A DNA stretch of 64,000 bases from NCBI GenBank assembly GCA_949297765.1, contig CASFTV010000017.1, positions 16,946-80,945 of the forward strand, in the 5' to 3' direction. Positions within the stretch are counted from its first letter, which is position 1; each line of letters begins with the position of its first letter. Made by a program: the position numbers and the translations under genes. The notes under the pieces were generated by a model. The model was given only the letters and a program-made list of their open reading frames with translations. It did not search any database and was not told the origin of the DNA. Positions 1-7,925 of the stretch are shown in pieces. Source of the stretch: an uncultured bacterium. Its GTDB lineage: Bacteria > Verrucomicrobiota > Lentisphaeria > Victivallales > UBA1829.

Positions 1-361
1 TCACGCCCGTGGTAATCAGCAGGAGCGCGGTCAGCACCATCAGGACTCCGCAGAATTTCCCGAGCCAGACCACATAGCGCGAAACGGGTTTGACAACGAT
101 CAGCTGCAGTCTGCAGTCTTCCACATCCGCGGTCATCGTCTGGCATCCGAGCCAGATCCCGGAAAGCATCAGCATCACCGTAACGAAAGTCAGGCTGTAT
201 TCCAGCGAAACCTGCATATAGCCGTATGGCGTTCCATCTCCCTTGATCGTGTTCGGGACCAGAAACACCCCCAGAAGCAGGATAAACAGAAGAAACTGGA
301 ACACATGAGAACGCACCGCGCTCCGGCAGCTCAGTCTGATGATTGCAAAAAAAGAGGCCAT
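1..361 (-). CDS. ABC-2 type transporter permease, N-terminal part (runs off left edge)
   Basis: Partial gene; only the first 120 codons are inside the window. The protein starts MASFFAIIRLSCRSAVRSHV, followed by a hydrophobic segment (about residues 20-35). A second hydrophobic stretch (about 58-75) ends in a Trp-Leu-Gly-Cys turn, and a third begins near residue 100. A short cytoplasmic loop with an EDCRLQLIVVKPVSR motif is typical of ABC-2 exporter permeases, where it precedes the 'KPVSR..WLGK' membrane re-entry. The start lies 16 bases past the stop of the ATPase gene, so it is the last visible gene of the six-gene minus-strand operon. It should be the membrane partner of that ATPase. The substrate cannot be inferred. 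Confidence 0.75.
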   Translation of the reverse strand, partial: MASFFAIIRLSCRSAVRSHVFQFLLFILLLGVFLVPNTIKGDGTPYGYMQVSLEYSLTFVTVMLMLSGIWLGCQTMTADVEDCRLQLIVVKPVSRYVVWLGKFCGVLMVLTALLLITTGV

Positions 362-377
362 TTCAATCTCTCCGCGC

Positions 378-1523
378 TTACTTGTCTTTTCCGGAAGAGA
401 GGATGTCCATGAGTTTCCGGTTCGCCTCCTCCAGCTTCTCCTTTTCCATGGTTTCCGGTTCCGGCGGGGTCTCTTCCGCGGATTTTTCCTCCTTTTCCAG
501 ACTGGTCAGGCGTTCGGTGTCAATTTTCGGAGCCTCTTCCTCCTGAGGCTTCGGCGGTTCGGGCGTCTTGAGTCCGGCGAGAAGATCAAGTTTCTCCTGC
601 GGATCGACTTCCGGTGCCGAAAGATATTCCGCGATTTCTCCGCCGGAAGTCGCTCCGGAGGTTTCCACGCTTTCGCGCTTCGCCTTGTTGACGACATCAA
701 GGAAGAAGTCCTCCAGGCTCATGCGCGGATGGTCGACCGTGCAGGATTCCCCGTGCAGTTTCTCCCGGATCACCGAAAGAATCTGATCCATCGCTTCCTC
801 GGGCAGTTCCGGCATTGTAATGCGGCTGGAGCCTTTGACCGTCAGAAGATCATGGATGGAACCTTCCGCGCGGATCTTGCCTCCGTAAAGGATGATGATC
901 CGGTCGCAGACATCCTCCACGTCGCCGAGCAGATGGCTGGTCACCAGAACGGTTTTTCCCCGTTTCTTCAGCAGGCGGATCAGGTCTTTGACCTCTTTGC
1001 AGCCGATCGGATCCAATCCGGAGGTCGGTTCGTCGAGGATCAGGAACGAGGGATCGTTGATCATCGCCTGCGCAAGCCCGATTCTGCGCGCCATTCCCTT
1101 GGAGAATTCCCCCACCTGACGGTTGCGCGCATGAGCAAGACCGACCATGTCAAGCAGCTGTTCCGTGCGAATCCGGCGTTCCTCCGCGGAAAGATTGAAC
1201 AGGGAGGCGAAAAAGTCCAGCGTTTCCGCTGCTGTGAGATATTTATAGAGGTACGTCTCCTCCGGCAGATAGCCGATCATTTTTTTCGCGGCGACATCGC
1301 GCGGCGATTTCCCGAATACCGTCAGCCGTCCGCCCGTCGGATAGAGCAGCCCGAGCAGCATTTTCACCGTGGTGGATTTTCCCGATCCGTTCGGTCCGAG
1401 CAGGCCGAGCACCTCTCCCTCCCGGACCTGGAAATCAATGTCGTTCACCGCCTTGGCCTTCGGCCTGTTCCAGAAATCCTTGAATTCCTTGGTGAGACCG
1501 ACCGCCTCCACAATATTTCCCAT
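378..1523 (-). CDS. ABC transporter ATP-binding protein with C-terminal extension
   Basis: An ABC-2-type exporter ATPase of 381 residues. Walker A is GPNGSGKST (about residue 45), the signature region is FSKGMARR, and Walker B is LILDEPTSGLDP, followed by the switch histidine in TSHLLGDVED. The nucleotide-binding domain ends near residue 230. A DUF4162-like region follows, then an unusual tail of about 110 residues rich in Glu, Pro, Lys and Thr that ends LMDILSSGKDK. The start chosen is the ATG of MGNIVEAV because AGGAG lies 8 bases upstream; a start 7 codons earlier lacks such a site. It is the cytosolic motor for the permease at the left edge. It lies between the P-type ATPase and that permease, which suggests one envelope or metal-export function for the operon. 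Confidence 0.85.
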   Translation of the reverse strand: MGNIVEAVGLTKEFKDFWNRPKAKAVNDIDFQVREGEVLGLLGPNGSGKSTTVKMLLGLLYPTGGRLTVFGKSPRDVAAKKMIGYLPEETYLYKYLTAAETLDFFASLFNLSAEERRIRTEQLLDMVGLAHARNRQVGEFSKGMARRIGLAQAMINDPSFLILDEPTSGLDPIGCKEVKDLIRLLKKRGKTVLVTSHLLGDVEDVCDRIIILYGGKIRAEGSIHDLLTVKGSSRITMPELPEEAMDQILSVIREKLHGESCTVDHPRMSLEDFFLDVVNKAKRESVETSGATSGGEIAEYLSAPEVDPQEKLDLLAGLKTPEPPKPQEEEAPKIDTERLTSLEKEEKSAEETPPEPETMEKEKLEEANRKLMDILSSGKDK

Positions 1524-1547
1524 TTCGACTCTCCTGACTGGCAAAGG

Positions 1548-3497
1548 TTATTGTTTTGCGGTGTTTTCCGCGCGGGTGATCTCCTCGCCGGTTCTCACCA
1601 GACGCGCACTGTTGAAAATCACGATCAGTGTACTGAGCGTATGCAGAACCGCCGCAAGAATCGGACTCATCTGCCCGAACACCGACAACACAATACCGCA
1701 GATCACAAAGAACATGCCGAACACGAGATTCTGGTTGATGACCGCCGCCGATTTCTTCGACAGCGTAATCAGCAGCGGAATCCGGCGCAGATCGTTGGTC
1801 ATCAGCGCGATGGAGGCGCTGTTGATCGCAATGTCGCTTCCGATGGCGCCCATGGCAATGCTCAGATCGGATGCGGCAAGGGCGGGGGCGTCGTTCACGC
1901 CGTCGCCGACGAATGCAACAATATCATTTTTCTTGATCTGTTCCACATATTCCACTTTTCCCTGGGGAAGACAGTCGCCGCGGAAATCGTCGATTCCGAT
2001 TTTTCCCGCCACCATCGTTGCAACGGCCGTCCGGTCGCCCGTGACCATCGCACAGAGACTGATCCCTTCGGATTTGAGCTCGCGGACCATTTGCGCCGCT
2101 TCCGGACGGATCTGGTCGCGGAACCCGATCCACCCGATCGACTTCCCGTTGCGGACAACCACGACCACACTCATGCCTTCCACTTCACTTTCATCGTGCG
2201 GAAGCGTGATTTCCTGCGACTGGATCCACGCGGGACGGCCCACCAGGCATTTGACCCCGCCGATCAGCGCTTCCACGCCTTTTCCGGGCAGCTCCTCGTA
2301 AGAATCGCCTTTCACCGGGGAGACCCCCACTTCCCGCGCAAGACGCTGAAGTGCAAGCGCCGTCGGGTGATTGCTTCCGATTTCCACGGAAACCGCCGTC
2401 AGAAGCAGTTCGGCCGGTTCGATTCCGTCCACCGGCTTCAGACGCGCCACTTCCAGTTCGCCTTTTGTGAGAGTTCCTGTCTTGTCAAACACAAAGCTCC
2501 GGACCTTGGACGCCAGCTCCAGATGCGCCACGTTCTTGATGAGAATTCCCAGACGTGCCGCCGCTGCAATCGCGGCCACCACCGCGGTCGGTGTCGCAAG
2601 AACGACCGCGCAGGGACACGAGATCACCATCAGGGTGATGACCCGGTTCATGTCTCCTTCGGAAAACCACCAGGTGAGGGCGGCGAGCATCAGAATGGTC
2701 GGCGTGTAGAATCCCGCGTATTTGTCGATGATGCGGACCATCGGAGTCTTGCTGGTTTCGGCGGCGAGAATCATCTCCTTGACCTTGCCGAGCGTGGTGT
2801 CGTTGCCGACCTTTGTGACCTGAATGTCGATGGAGCCGGAAAGGTTCATGGTTCCGGCGTATACGTCGTCGCCGATTCCCTTGTCCACGGGAAGCGATTC
2901 TCCGGTGATCGACGCCTGGTTGACCGCGCTCTGCCCTTTGACGATCCGTCCGTCGATCGGGAAGTTCTCTCCGGGACGGACGTTGATGATGTCGCCGATC
3001 TGAAGCTCCAGAACTTCGGTTTCGACGAGGTCGCCGTCCACCACCTTGTGTGCGGTGTGCGGCGTCAGCCGGATCAGATCCTCAATGGAGCGCTGCGCCC
3101 CCGACGCGGTCCGCGTTTCGATGATGATGGTGATCAGGAGAAAGAACGCAATGATTCCCGCTTCCCGGAAGACTCCTCCCGCAAATGCGGCAAGAAGCGC
3201 CATTGCGACCAGTTCGTTCATGTACACCCGTCCGGCGCAGAGATCCTTGATCGCCGCCCAGATGATCGGAAGCGCCAGAACAATCGCGCCGAGAACGGCA
3301 CTGAGTTCAGAGGCAAACTCCTGATTCGGGAAAAACCATTCCAGAAGGAAGGAGTTGAGAATCAGAAAACCGCCGGCAACGGCAAAGCCCGCGCGTCCTA
3401 TGGAGCGGGAGTGCCCGACGCCTTCCCCCATCGGTTGTCCGCAGACGCAGATGGAGGCATCCTCGTGATGATGGTCATGTCCGCAGCAGCAGCTCAT
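1548..3497 (-). CDS. Heavy-metal translocating P-type ATPase (CPC type)
   Basis: A P1B-type metal-export ATPase of 649 residues in the inner membrane. The TGES actuator motif is near residue 196, the ISCPCAVVLATP metal-binding helix near 295, the DKTGTLT phosphorylation site near 337 (D is the acceptor), an SNHP nucleotide-binding motif follows, and GDGVNDAP is near 529. The last membrane helix has LHTLSTLIVIFNSARL, which resembles the LHN..T..V..NSxRL motif of Zn/Cd/Pb exporters more than the Cu subgroup. There is no ordinary CxxC ferredoxin-like metal-binding domain. The N-terminus instead carries a short Cys/His cluster (CCCGHDHHH, then CVCG). The start overlaps the upstream SPFH gene by ATGA and has a GAGGAG site. 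The metal is probably zinc or cadmium; this is inference. Confidence 0.88.
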   Translation of the reverse strand: MSCCCGHDHHHEDASICVCGQPMGEGVGHSRSIGRAGFAVAGGFLILNSFLLEWFFPNQEFASELSAVLGAIVLALPIIWAAIKDLCAGRVYMNELVAMALLAAFAGGVFREAGIIAFFLLITIIIETRTASGAQRSIEDLIRLTPHTAHKVVDGDLVETEVLELQIGDIINVRPGENFPIDGRIVKGQSAVNQASITGESLPVDKGIGDDVYAGTMNLSGSIDIQVTKVGNDTTLGKVKEMILAAETSKTPMVRIIDKYAGFYTPTILMLAALTWWFSEGDMNRVITLMVISCPCAVVLATPTAVVAAIAAAARLGILIKNVAHLELASKVRSFVFDKTGTLTKGELEVARLKPVDGIEPAELLLTAVSVEIGSNHPTALALQRLAREVGVSPVKGDSYEELPGKGVEALIGGVKCLVGRPAWIQSQEITLPHDESEVEGMSVVVVVRNGKSIGWIGFRDQIRPEAAQMVRELKSEGISLCAMVTGDRTAVATMVAGKIGIDDFRGDCLPQGKVEYVEQIKKNDIVAFVGDGVNDAPALAASDLSIAMGAIGSDIAINSASIALMTNDLRRIPLLITLSKKSAAVINQNLVFGMFFVICGIVLSVFGQMSPILAAVLHTLSTLIVIFNSARLVRTGEEITRAENTAKQ

Positions 3498-4681
3498 TTG
3501 CTCTCCTCCTCACTCTTCTCTTCAGCTTCTTTCTTTTCTTTCGCGGTCAACGGCTCGGGATTCAGCTTGAGGCGGATCTCCTGGCGGCCGGCGTCGAGAG
3601 AGTTGACGATGAATTTGTCTTTCACATTCGACATCGCATCGGCCATCACCTGCGAGAACAGCGTGACGGTCACCGTTTCCGGACTCTTCCGATATTCGGC
3701 AAGAATGCTCTTGAAGTATGCGGCATCCGCCTCCACCTGAGCGACGACGCGTTTCTTGTAGCTGTCCGCCTCGGAGACCATCCGGACGGAATCGGATTCC
3801 GCCAGCGCCCGCTGTTCCGTTTCATAGGCTTTCGCCTTCTGAATGGCGGCATCGCTCTGCTGCTGGGCGTGAAGCACATTGTCGAAGGCGTTGATGGCCT
3901 GCGGCGGCGGACTCTTCACTTCGAGGTCCACCCGCAGAACTTCCACGCCGATGTTCAGGTCTGCCACCTGTTTGGCAACCATGGACTCCACTTCCTTCAT
4001 ATAACGGAAGGCGCTGTTGTTGTTATTGTAGAGAATCGCGTCCACGGTCCAGCCCGCGGTGACACGGAGAATGCAGTTGTCCAGAATCGCCTTCAGAAGC
4101 GTCTGGGGGCCGCGGGTTCCGCGGTTTTCCCCGTCGGGACCGCTGAACGGTTCATCCATCTTCTCCGGATTGGCGGGGGTCATGCACTTCTCGTAGTAGA
4201 GTTTCGGATTCACGACGCGGGCGGTCATTTTCCAGTCCGTGTGGACAATGCATGCGTCCCCTGTCAGAAGATATCCGTCGACGCCCGGTTTCAAGGCTTC
4301 CGGCGCTGCTCCGCCCGCCGCCATCGCTTCTTTCCGGTTCGTGATCAGCGCGCGGTTCGCGGGCATGAACGAGGAGCTTTCGATGCTGAACGGGCTGGTC
4401 TTCACCTTCACGGTCTGTCCCACGGGGAATGGAAACACCCAGTGCCAGCTCTCCGTATACACCTGCTGGAATTTTCCGAACCGGAAGGTCAGAACCGCGG
4501 TATCCGGCTGGACGGTGAAAAATCCGCTGAATGCAAAAAACCACACCAGCAGAACGGCAATGGCCGCAACAAGCAGTGAAAACACCGCTTTCAAACTTTT
4601 ATTCAGCGTTTCGAATCCGGAGGAAAACGCGCTGTTTTCCACGGATCTCTCCGCCTTGATTCTTGTTTCAAGATCCTGCAT
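3494..4681 (-). CDS. SPFH/band-7 membrane protein, HflK-like
   Basis: A 395-residue single-pass membrane protein. A hydrophobic segment lies at about residues 33-55 (VFSLLVAAIAVLLVWFFAFSG), followed at once by the SPFH start (FFTVQPDTAVLTFRFGKF). A long Ala/Glu/Gln-rich helical region follows (LHAQQQSDAAIQKAKAYETEQRALAESD region), as in HflK and stomatins. The C-terminus is a Lys/Glu-rich tail. HflK and HflC assemble around the FtsH protease in other bacteria; no ftsH is seen here. The long segment between the membrane helix and the coiled-coil region includes an insert (about residues 105-190) with many Pro/Gly residues that ordinary HflK lacks. It is the third SPFH gene of the operon and overlaps the P-type ATPase gene by 4 bases. 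Confidence 0.8.
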   Translation of the reverse strand: MQDLETRIKAERSVENSAFSSGFETLNKSLKAVFSLLVAAIAVLLVWFFAFSGFFTVQPDTAVLTFRFGKFQQVYTESWHWVFPFPVGQTVKVKTSPFSIESSSFMPANRALITNRKEAMAAGGAAPEALKPGVDGYLLTGDACIVHTDWKMTARVVNPKLYYEKCMTPANPEKMDEPFSGPDGENRGTRGPQTLLKAILDNCILRVTAGWTVDAILYNNNNSAFRYMKEVESMVAKQVADLNIGVEVLRVDLEVKSPPPQAINAFDNVLHAQQQSDAAIQKAKAYETEQRALAESDSVRMVSEADSYKKRVVAQVEADAAYFKSILAEYRKSPETVTVTLFSQVMADAMSNVKDKFIVNSLDAGRQEIRLKLNPEPLTAKEKKEAEEKSEEESK

Positions 4682-4695
4682 GTTCCGCTCCGTGT

Positions 4696-5631
4696 TCAGT
4701 TCTTTTTCGCAGGTTTCTCAAGCGAGACGCCGCCGTATTTCAGAATATCGAACGGGGCGGAGTTCGTATCGAGAACGAGGGTCGTGCGTTTGCCCATCAG
4801 GCGTTTCATGGAGTCCAGTTTCCGCAGGAAGACCGCAAGTTCCGGATTTTCCGCAAACACGGCGAGGTGCTGTGCGGCGGCCGCATCGCCTTCCGCACGC
4901 AGACGGGTTGCCTTCGCTTCCGCCTGCGTGAGGGCATTGCGTTTTGCCGTATCGGCTTCGGTCATGATCCGGCGGGATTTGACATTGCCTTCCTCCTTGT
5001 ATTTGGCGGCGGCCGCGTCGCGTTCCTGGATCATGCGTTCCGCGATGGCCTTCGCGGGGGTTTCCGGAACGCCGATCGTCTTGATGCTTGCCGCGACAAC
5101 CTCCAGGCCGTACAGCTCCTTCACTTTCGGCGCGATCAGCGCAAGCATCTCCTCCTCCATCTTCGCGATCATGATCTTTTTCGGATCGGTGTTGACCAGC
5201 TGATTGAGATTGTATTTCCCGATGACCGCGCTCTTGACCGTTCTCATGAGGCTTGCCAGATCATCTTCCGCGGCAGCGATGTTTCCGCCGGAGGTCTGGA
5301 ATTTGACCAGATCCTGAATGCGGTATACCGTATAGATCCCCGCCGTAATATTTTTCCCGTCGGCTGTCCGGATTTCTTCGAGCTTGCCGATGTTGCCGTC
5401 ATAGCATCTGAGGCGGATGTCGTATTTCTGGATCTTCTGGATGGGCAGCGGCCAGCGGAAATGAAGGCCGGGTCCTTTTTCATCCGTGATCTTGTTGAAC
5501 GTCAGGACAACGGCGCGTTCCGTTTCATTGACCTGATAGGAAAAGATCGCCGTTCCGAAAACCGCCACGACAACCACTCCGAGAAGGATGACCGGAATAT
5601 TGATTCCATGTCCTTTTTTTGTTTCTGCCAT
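4696..5631 (-). CDS. SPFH/band-7 membrane protein, HflC-like
   Basis: A 311-residue protein of HflC size and layout. A short N-terminus (MAETKKGHG) is followed by one membrane helix (INIPVILLGVVVVAVFGTAIF). The SPFH domain then begins YQVNETERAVVLTFNKI and continues with PGLHFRWPLPIQKIQKYD, which matches HflC closely. The coiled-coil part contains ERMIQERDAAAAKYKEEG, the usual HflC 'RM..ER...A..Y...G' signature. The start is the ATG 21 bases inside the longest frame because AAAGGAG stands 8 bases upstream. It is the second gene of the operon and probably forms a hetero-oligomeric membrane ring with its SPFH neighbours. Confidence 0.85.
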   Translation of the reverse strand: MAETKKGHGINIPVILLGVVVVAVFGTAIFSYQVNETERAVVLTFNKITDEKGPGLHFRWPLPIQKIQKYDIRLRCYDGNIGKLEEIRTADGKNITAGIYTVYRIQDLVKFQTSGGNIAAAEDDLASLMRTVKSAVIGKYNLNQLVNTDPKKIMIAKMEEEMLALIAPKVKELYGLEVVAASIKTIGVPETPAKAIAERMIQERDAAAAKYKEEGNVKSRRIMTEADTAKRNALTQAEAKATRLRAEGDAAAAQHLAVFAENPELAVFLRKLDSMKRLMGKRTTLVLDTNSAPFDILKYGGVSLEKPAKKN

Positions 5632-5667
5632 TGAAAAATCTCCTTTTATCAATCTTATTTTTTATGA

Positions 5668-7587
5668 TTATTTCAAGTCGCCGAGGTCGGTGTCTGTCAG
5701 ATCGGTGCGGGGTTTCTCTTCCGCGTTCAGCTCAACAATCTGATAGGGGAGGGAGGCCGACACAATGTATTTCCGCAGCAGAGCACAGTCGGTCTCCAGG
5801 AACGAGAGATAGGTGCGCAGCCGGAACATTTCTGGCATCTGTTTGTAGGCGGCCAGCTGGTTCCGGAATCGGCCCGCTTCCGCACTCGATACGGTCGAGA
5901 CGTTGTATTTGTATGCTTCCGCCTGCTGGACCAGCGCCATCGTTTCGATTTCCGCGGCGGCGAGCGTTTTTGTCCTGTACGCTTCGGCCTTGATCACCGC
6001 GGTCGCCATTTCCTCTTCCGCCACAAAGACTTTCTGGAAAGCGGGGGCAACGTCCTGAAGCGGCGGATGGGTATCCAGAAGATCCACATTCAGAATGGTC
6101 ACGCCGAGTCCGCGCCGGTCCGCCGCCTCCTGAATCTGCTTGCGCAGGGTGCGGGTGATTTCCAGACGCCCGCGGGAGAGATCGTTCATGAAGTCCGTGC
6201 TCGCAAAGTAGATGGTCGCCTGACGCGTTCCGATATCCAGAAGATAACGTTTGAGATTTTCAAATCCGAACGCATAGTTCAGCAGTTTTGCCGGATTGAC
6301 CTTGAAAGAGACCGGAATCGACGCATTGAGCATTGAAACCGCTCCGCCGATGTCTCCCGCCGTATCCTGATTGGCCACCAGAAACGGATTTTCTCCGGAG
6401 CTGTGTTCATTGTTCCAGAGGATCGTGCGCAGGGGCTGCCCGCTGGCGTTCTTTGCCTTGATGACGGCGCCGATGGTCACGGTCTGCGGCTGATCGACCG
6501 CCACCCGGGTGATCGTGTCGCACGGCCACGGAAGTTTCAGATACACTCCCGGTTCAAGCGGCTTTTCGGAAACCAGTTTCCCGAACCGGGTTTTGAGCCC
6601 GAGTTCCCCGGGTTCCACCTCTGCCACGCAGGTGAAGAGCCACAGAATGAAAAGCCACGCCCCCAGTGCCGGAATCGCAACCCGGCAGAACATCTGATAG
6701 AGAGAGGTCCCGGAAATTTTGAACCCGAACTGATAATCCAGTGCATCCGTAATGTTTTTCGCCACGCTGCCGGGCTCGATGAAAAGCGCCAGCAGACGGC
6801 TTTCGTGCACCGGCCGGTCTTCCTGCTGGGTCCGCGGACGGTAAAATTCGGTAATGAACGTAAACAGCTGTTCCACCGCGATGATCGCAATCAGGGCAAA
6901 CGCGATTTTTGCAAACGGCAGTTCGAGTCCGGCATTCTCCCAGCGGAGCGCCACCGACGGCACCAGCGCCAGAAGGAAAATGACCGATCCGGCAACCATC
7001 CACGCTCCGACCGGACGCAGCCAGCGGAATTCGTGAATGCGCGACTGCCCGGCAAGGAACGCCCCGAAAAACAGCGAGAACACCGCCACCGCCACGCAGA
7101 CAAAAGAGACCGCAACCGGCTCTTTCGGCAGCGCAGGCCCCGCTTCTCCGAAGGTTGACCCCACTCTCCAGGCCGCCCACAGCCCGAGCACCATCAGAAG
7201 AAATGCAAGAAGTGCAAACACCGACGGCGCATATTTCGCATAGTTCCGGAACGTCCTTCCCGATGTGAACCGGACATCCTCCGAAACATCCAGCAGGCTG
7301 GCGGTATTTTCCTTGCGTTTTTTCAGCAGTTCCTTTTCATATTCCTCTTCCGCCGCGTTTCCTGCGAGCATGCTGTAAACGGCTGCGGCCACGGCGAAAA
7401 GAGTTGCCACCGCGAACGGGATGGTTCCCAGCCCGAAGGCTCCATGACCCGCCCAGTCGTAGACTCCTCCGGCAAAACCGGCCAGCAAGGCGATCGCCAG
7501 TGAATAAACGCCGGCGAAGATCGCCAGTTTCATGGCAAGGCCGGAACGTCTGCTGCTTACGGAATAGTTTACGCTTTCCATCGTCAT
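5668..7587 (-). CDS. SPFH-domain protein with polytopic N-terminal membrane region
   Basis: A 639-residue protein and first gene of the operon. The N-terminal half contains about six hydrophobic segments (near residues 18-45, 52-75, 118-140, 157-180, 192-212 and 222-240). A seventh (about 306-330) leads directly into an SPFH domain (VAEVEPGELGLKTRFGKLV). The coiled-coil part (AEEEMATAVIKAEAYRTKTLAAAEIETMALVQQAEAY, given here in outline) and the QLAAYKQMPEMFRLRTYLSFLE tail are HflK-like. Ordinary HflK has one membrane helix and about 400 residues, so this is a much enlarged form. The start ATGACGATG has GAAGGG 10 bases upstream. With the next two genes it makes three SPFH paralogues in a row. 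Function is inferred as a membrane scaffold or protease-modulating complex. Confidence 0.75.
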   Translation of the reverse strand: MTMESVNYSVSSRRSGLAMKLAIFAGVYSLAIALLAGFAGGVYDWAGHGAFGLGTIPFAVATLFAVAAAVYSMLAGNAAEEEYEKELLKKRKENTASLLDVSEDVRFTSGRTFRNYAKYAPSVFALLAFLLMVLGLWAAWRVGSTFGEAGPALPKEPVAVSFVCVAVAVFSLFFGAFLAGQSRIHEFRWLRPVGAWMVAGSVIFLLALVPSVALRWENAGLELPFAKIAFALIAIIAVEQLFTFITEFYRPRTQQEDRPVHESRLLALFIEPGSVAKNITDALDYQFGFKISGTSLYQMFCRVAIPALGAWLFILWLFTCVAEVEPGELGLKTRFGKLVSEKPLEPGVYLKLPWPCDTITRVAVDQPQTVTIGAVIKAKNASGQPLRTILWNNEHSSGENPFLVANQDTAGDIGGAVSMLNASIPVSFKVNPAKLLNYAFGFENLKRYLLDIGTRQATIYFASTDFMNDLSRGRLEITRTLRKQIQEAADRRGLGVTILNVDLLDTHPPLQDVAPAFQKVFVAEEEMATAVIKAEAYRTKTLAAAEIETMALVQQAEAYKYNVSTVSSAEAGRFRNQLAAYKQMPEMFRLRTYLSFLETDCALLRKYIVSASLPYQIVELNAEEKPRTDLTDTDLGDLK

Positions 7588-7925
7588 TCTCTGTTCACCC
7601 TTCTCTTTCTGTTCCTTCCCCCGTTTTCCCCGAGTGCAGAAAAACGGAGATGTATTCTTATTTTCTTTTGATCTTCAGCAGTTTTCGGAATCCGGTCCGC
7701 CCGTTTTCGGAAGACCGTTTCTTTCCGTATCAGCACACGATATACCATATTTTCCTCTTTTTCAAATGGAGAAGGAAGGAAAAATGGCTCCTTTTTAATT
7801 TTTTTTCTTTTATTTTTCTTTATTTTATGGAACATTTTAAATTTGCCTGTAAATTGACGGAAAGCACCCATTGGAAAGAACTCGTGTTTTCCGGAACAAG
7901 AGAGCGGAAAACGGAAAGGACTGTC
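7588..7925. other. Divergent intergenic region, AT-rich
   Basis: About 340 bases between the minus-strand SPFH operon and the plus-strand sensor gene. The part from about 7740 to 7860 is strongly A/T-rich with long T runs, unlike the surrounding coding DNA. It holds the candidate minus-strand promoter at 7737-7765. A plus-strand TTGACG at 7854-7859 has no good -10 partner. No small gene with a convincing ribosome-binding site was found. Confidence 0.5.
7737..7765 (-). promoter_or_regulatory. Candidate sigma70 promoter of the SPFH/P-type ATPase operon
   Basis: On the minus strand, TTGAAA and TATCGT are separated by 17 bases, about 150 bases before the first SPFH start codon. The -35 matches five of six consensus bases and the -10 four of six. 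The leader would be unusually long; nothing else promoter-like is seen closer. Confidence 0.35.

Noticed and set aside
339..3740. 1133-residue plus-strand open frame
   Set aside because: It is antisense to the ABC ATPase and P-type ATPase genes, has no recognisable domain and an Arg/His-rich composition typical of antisense frames in GC-rich DNA.
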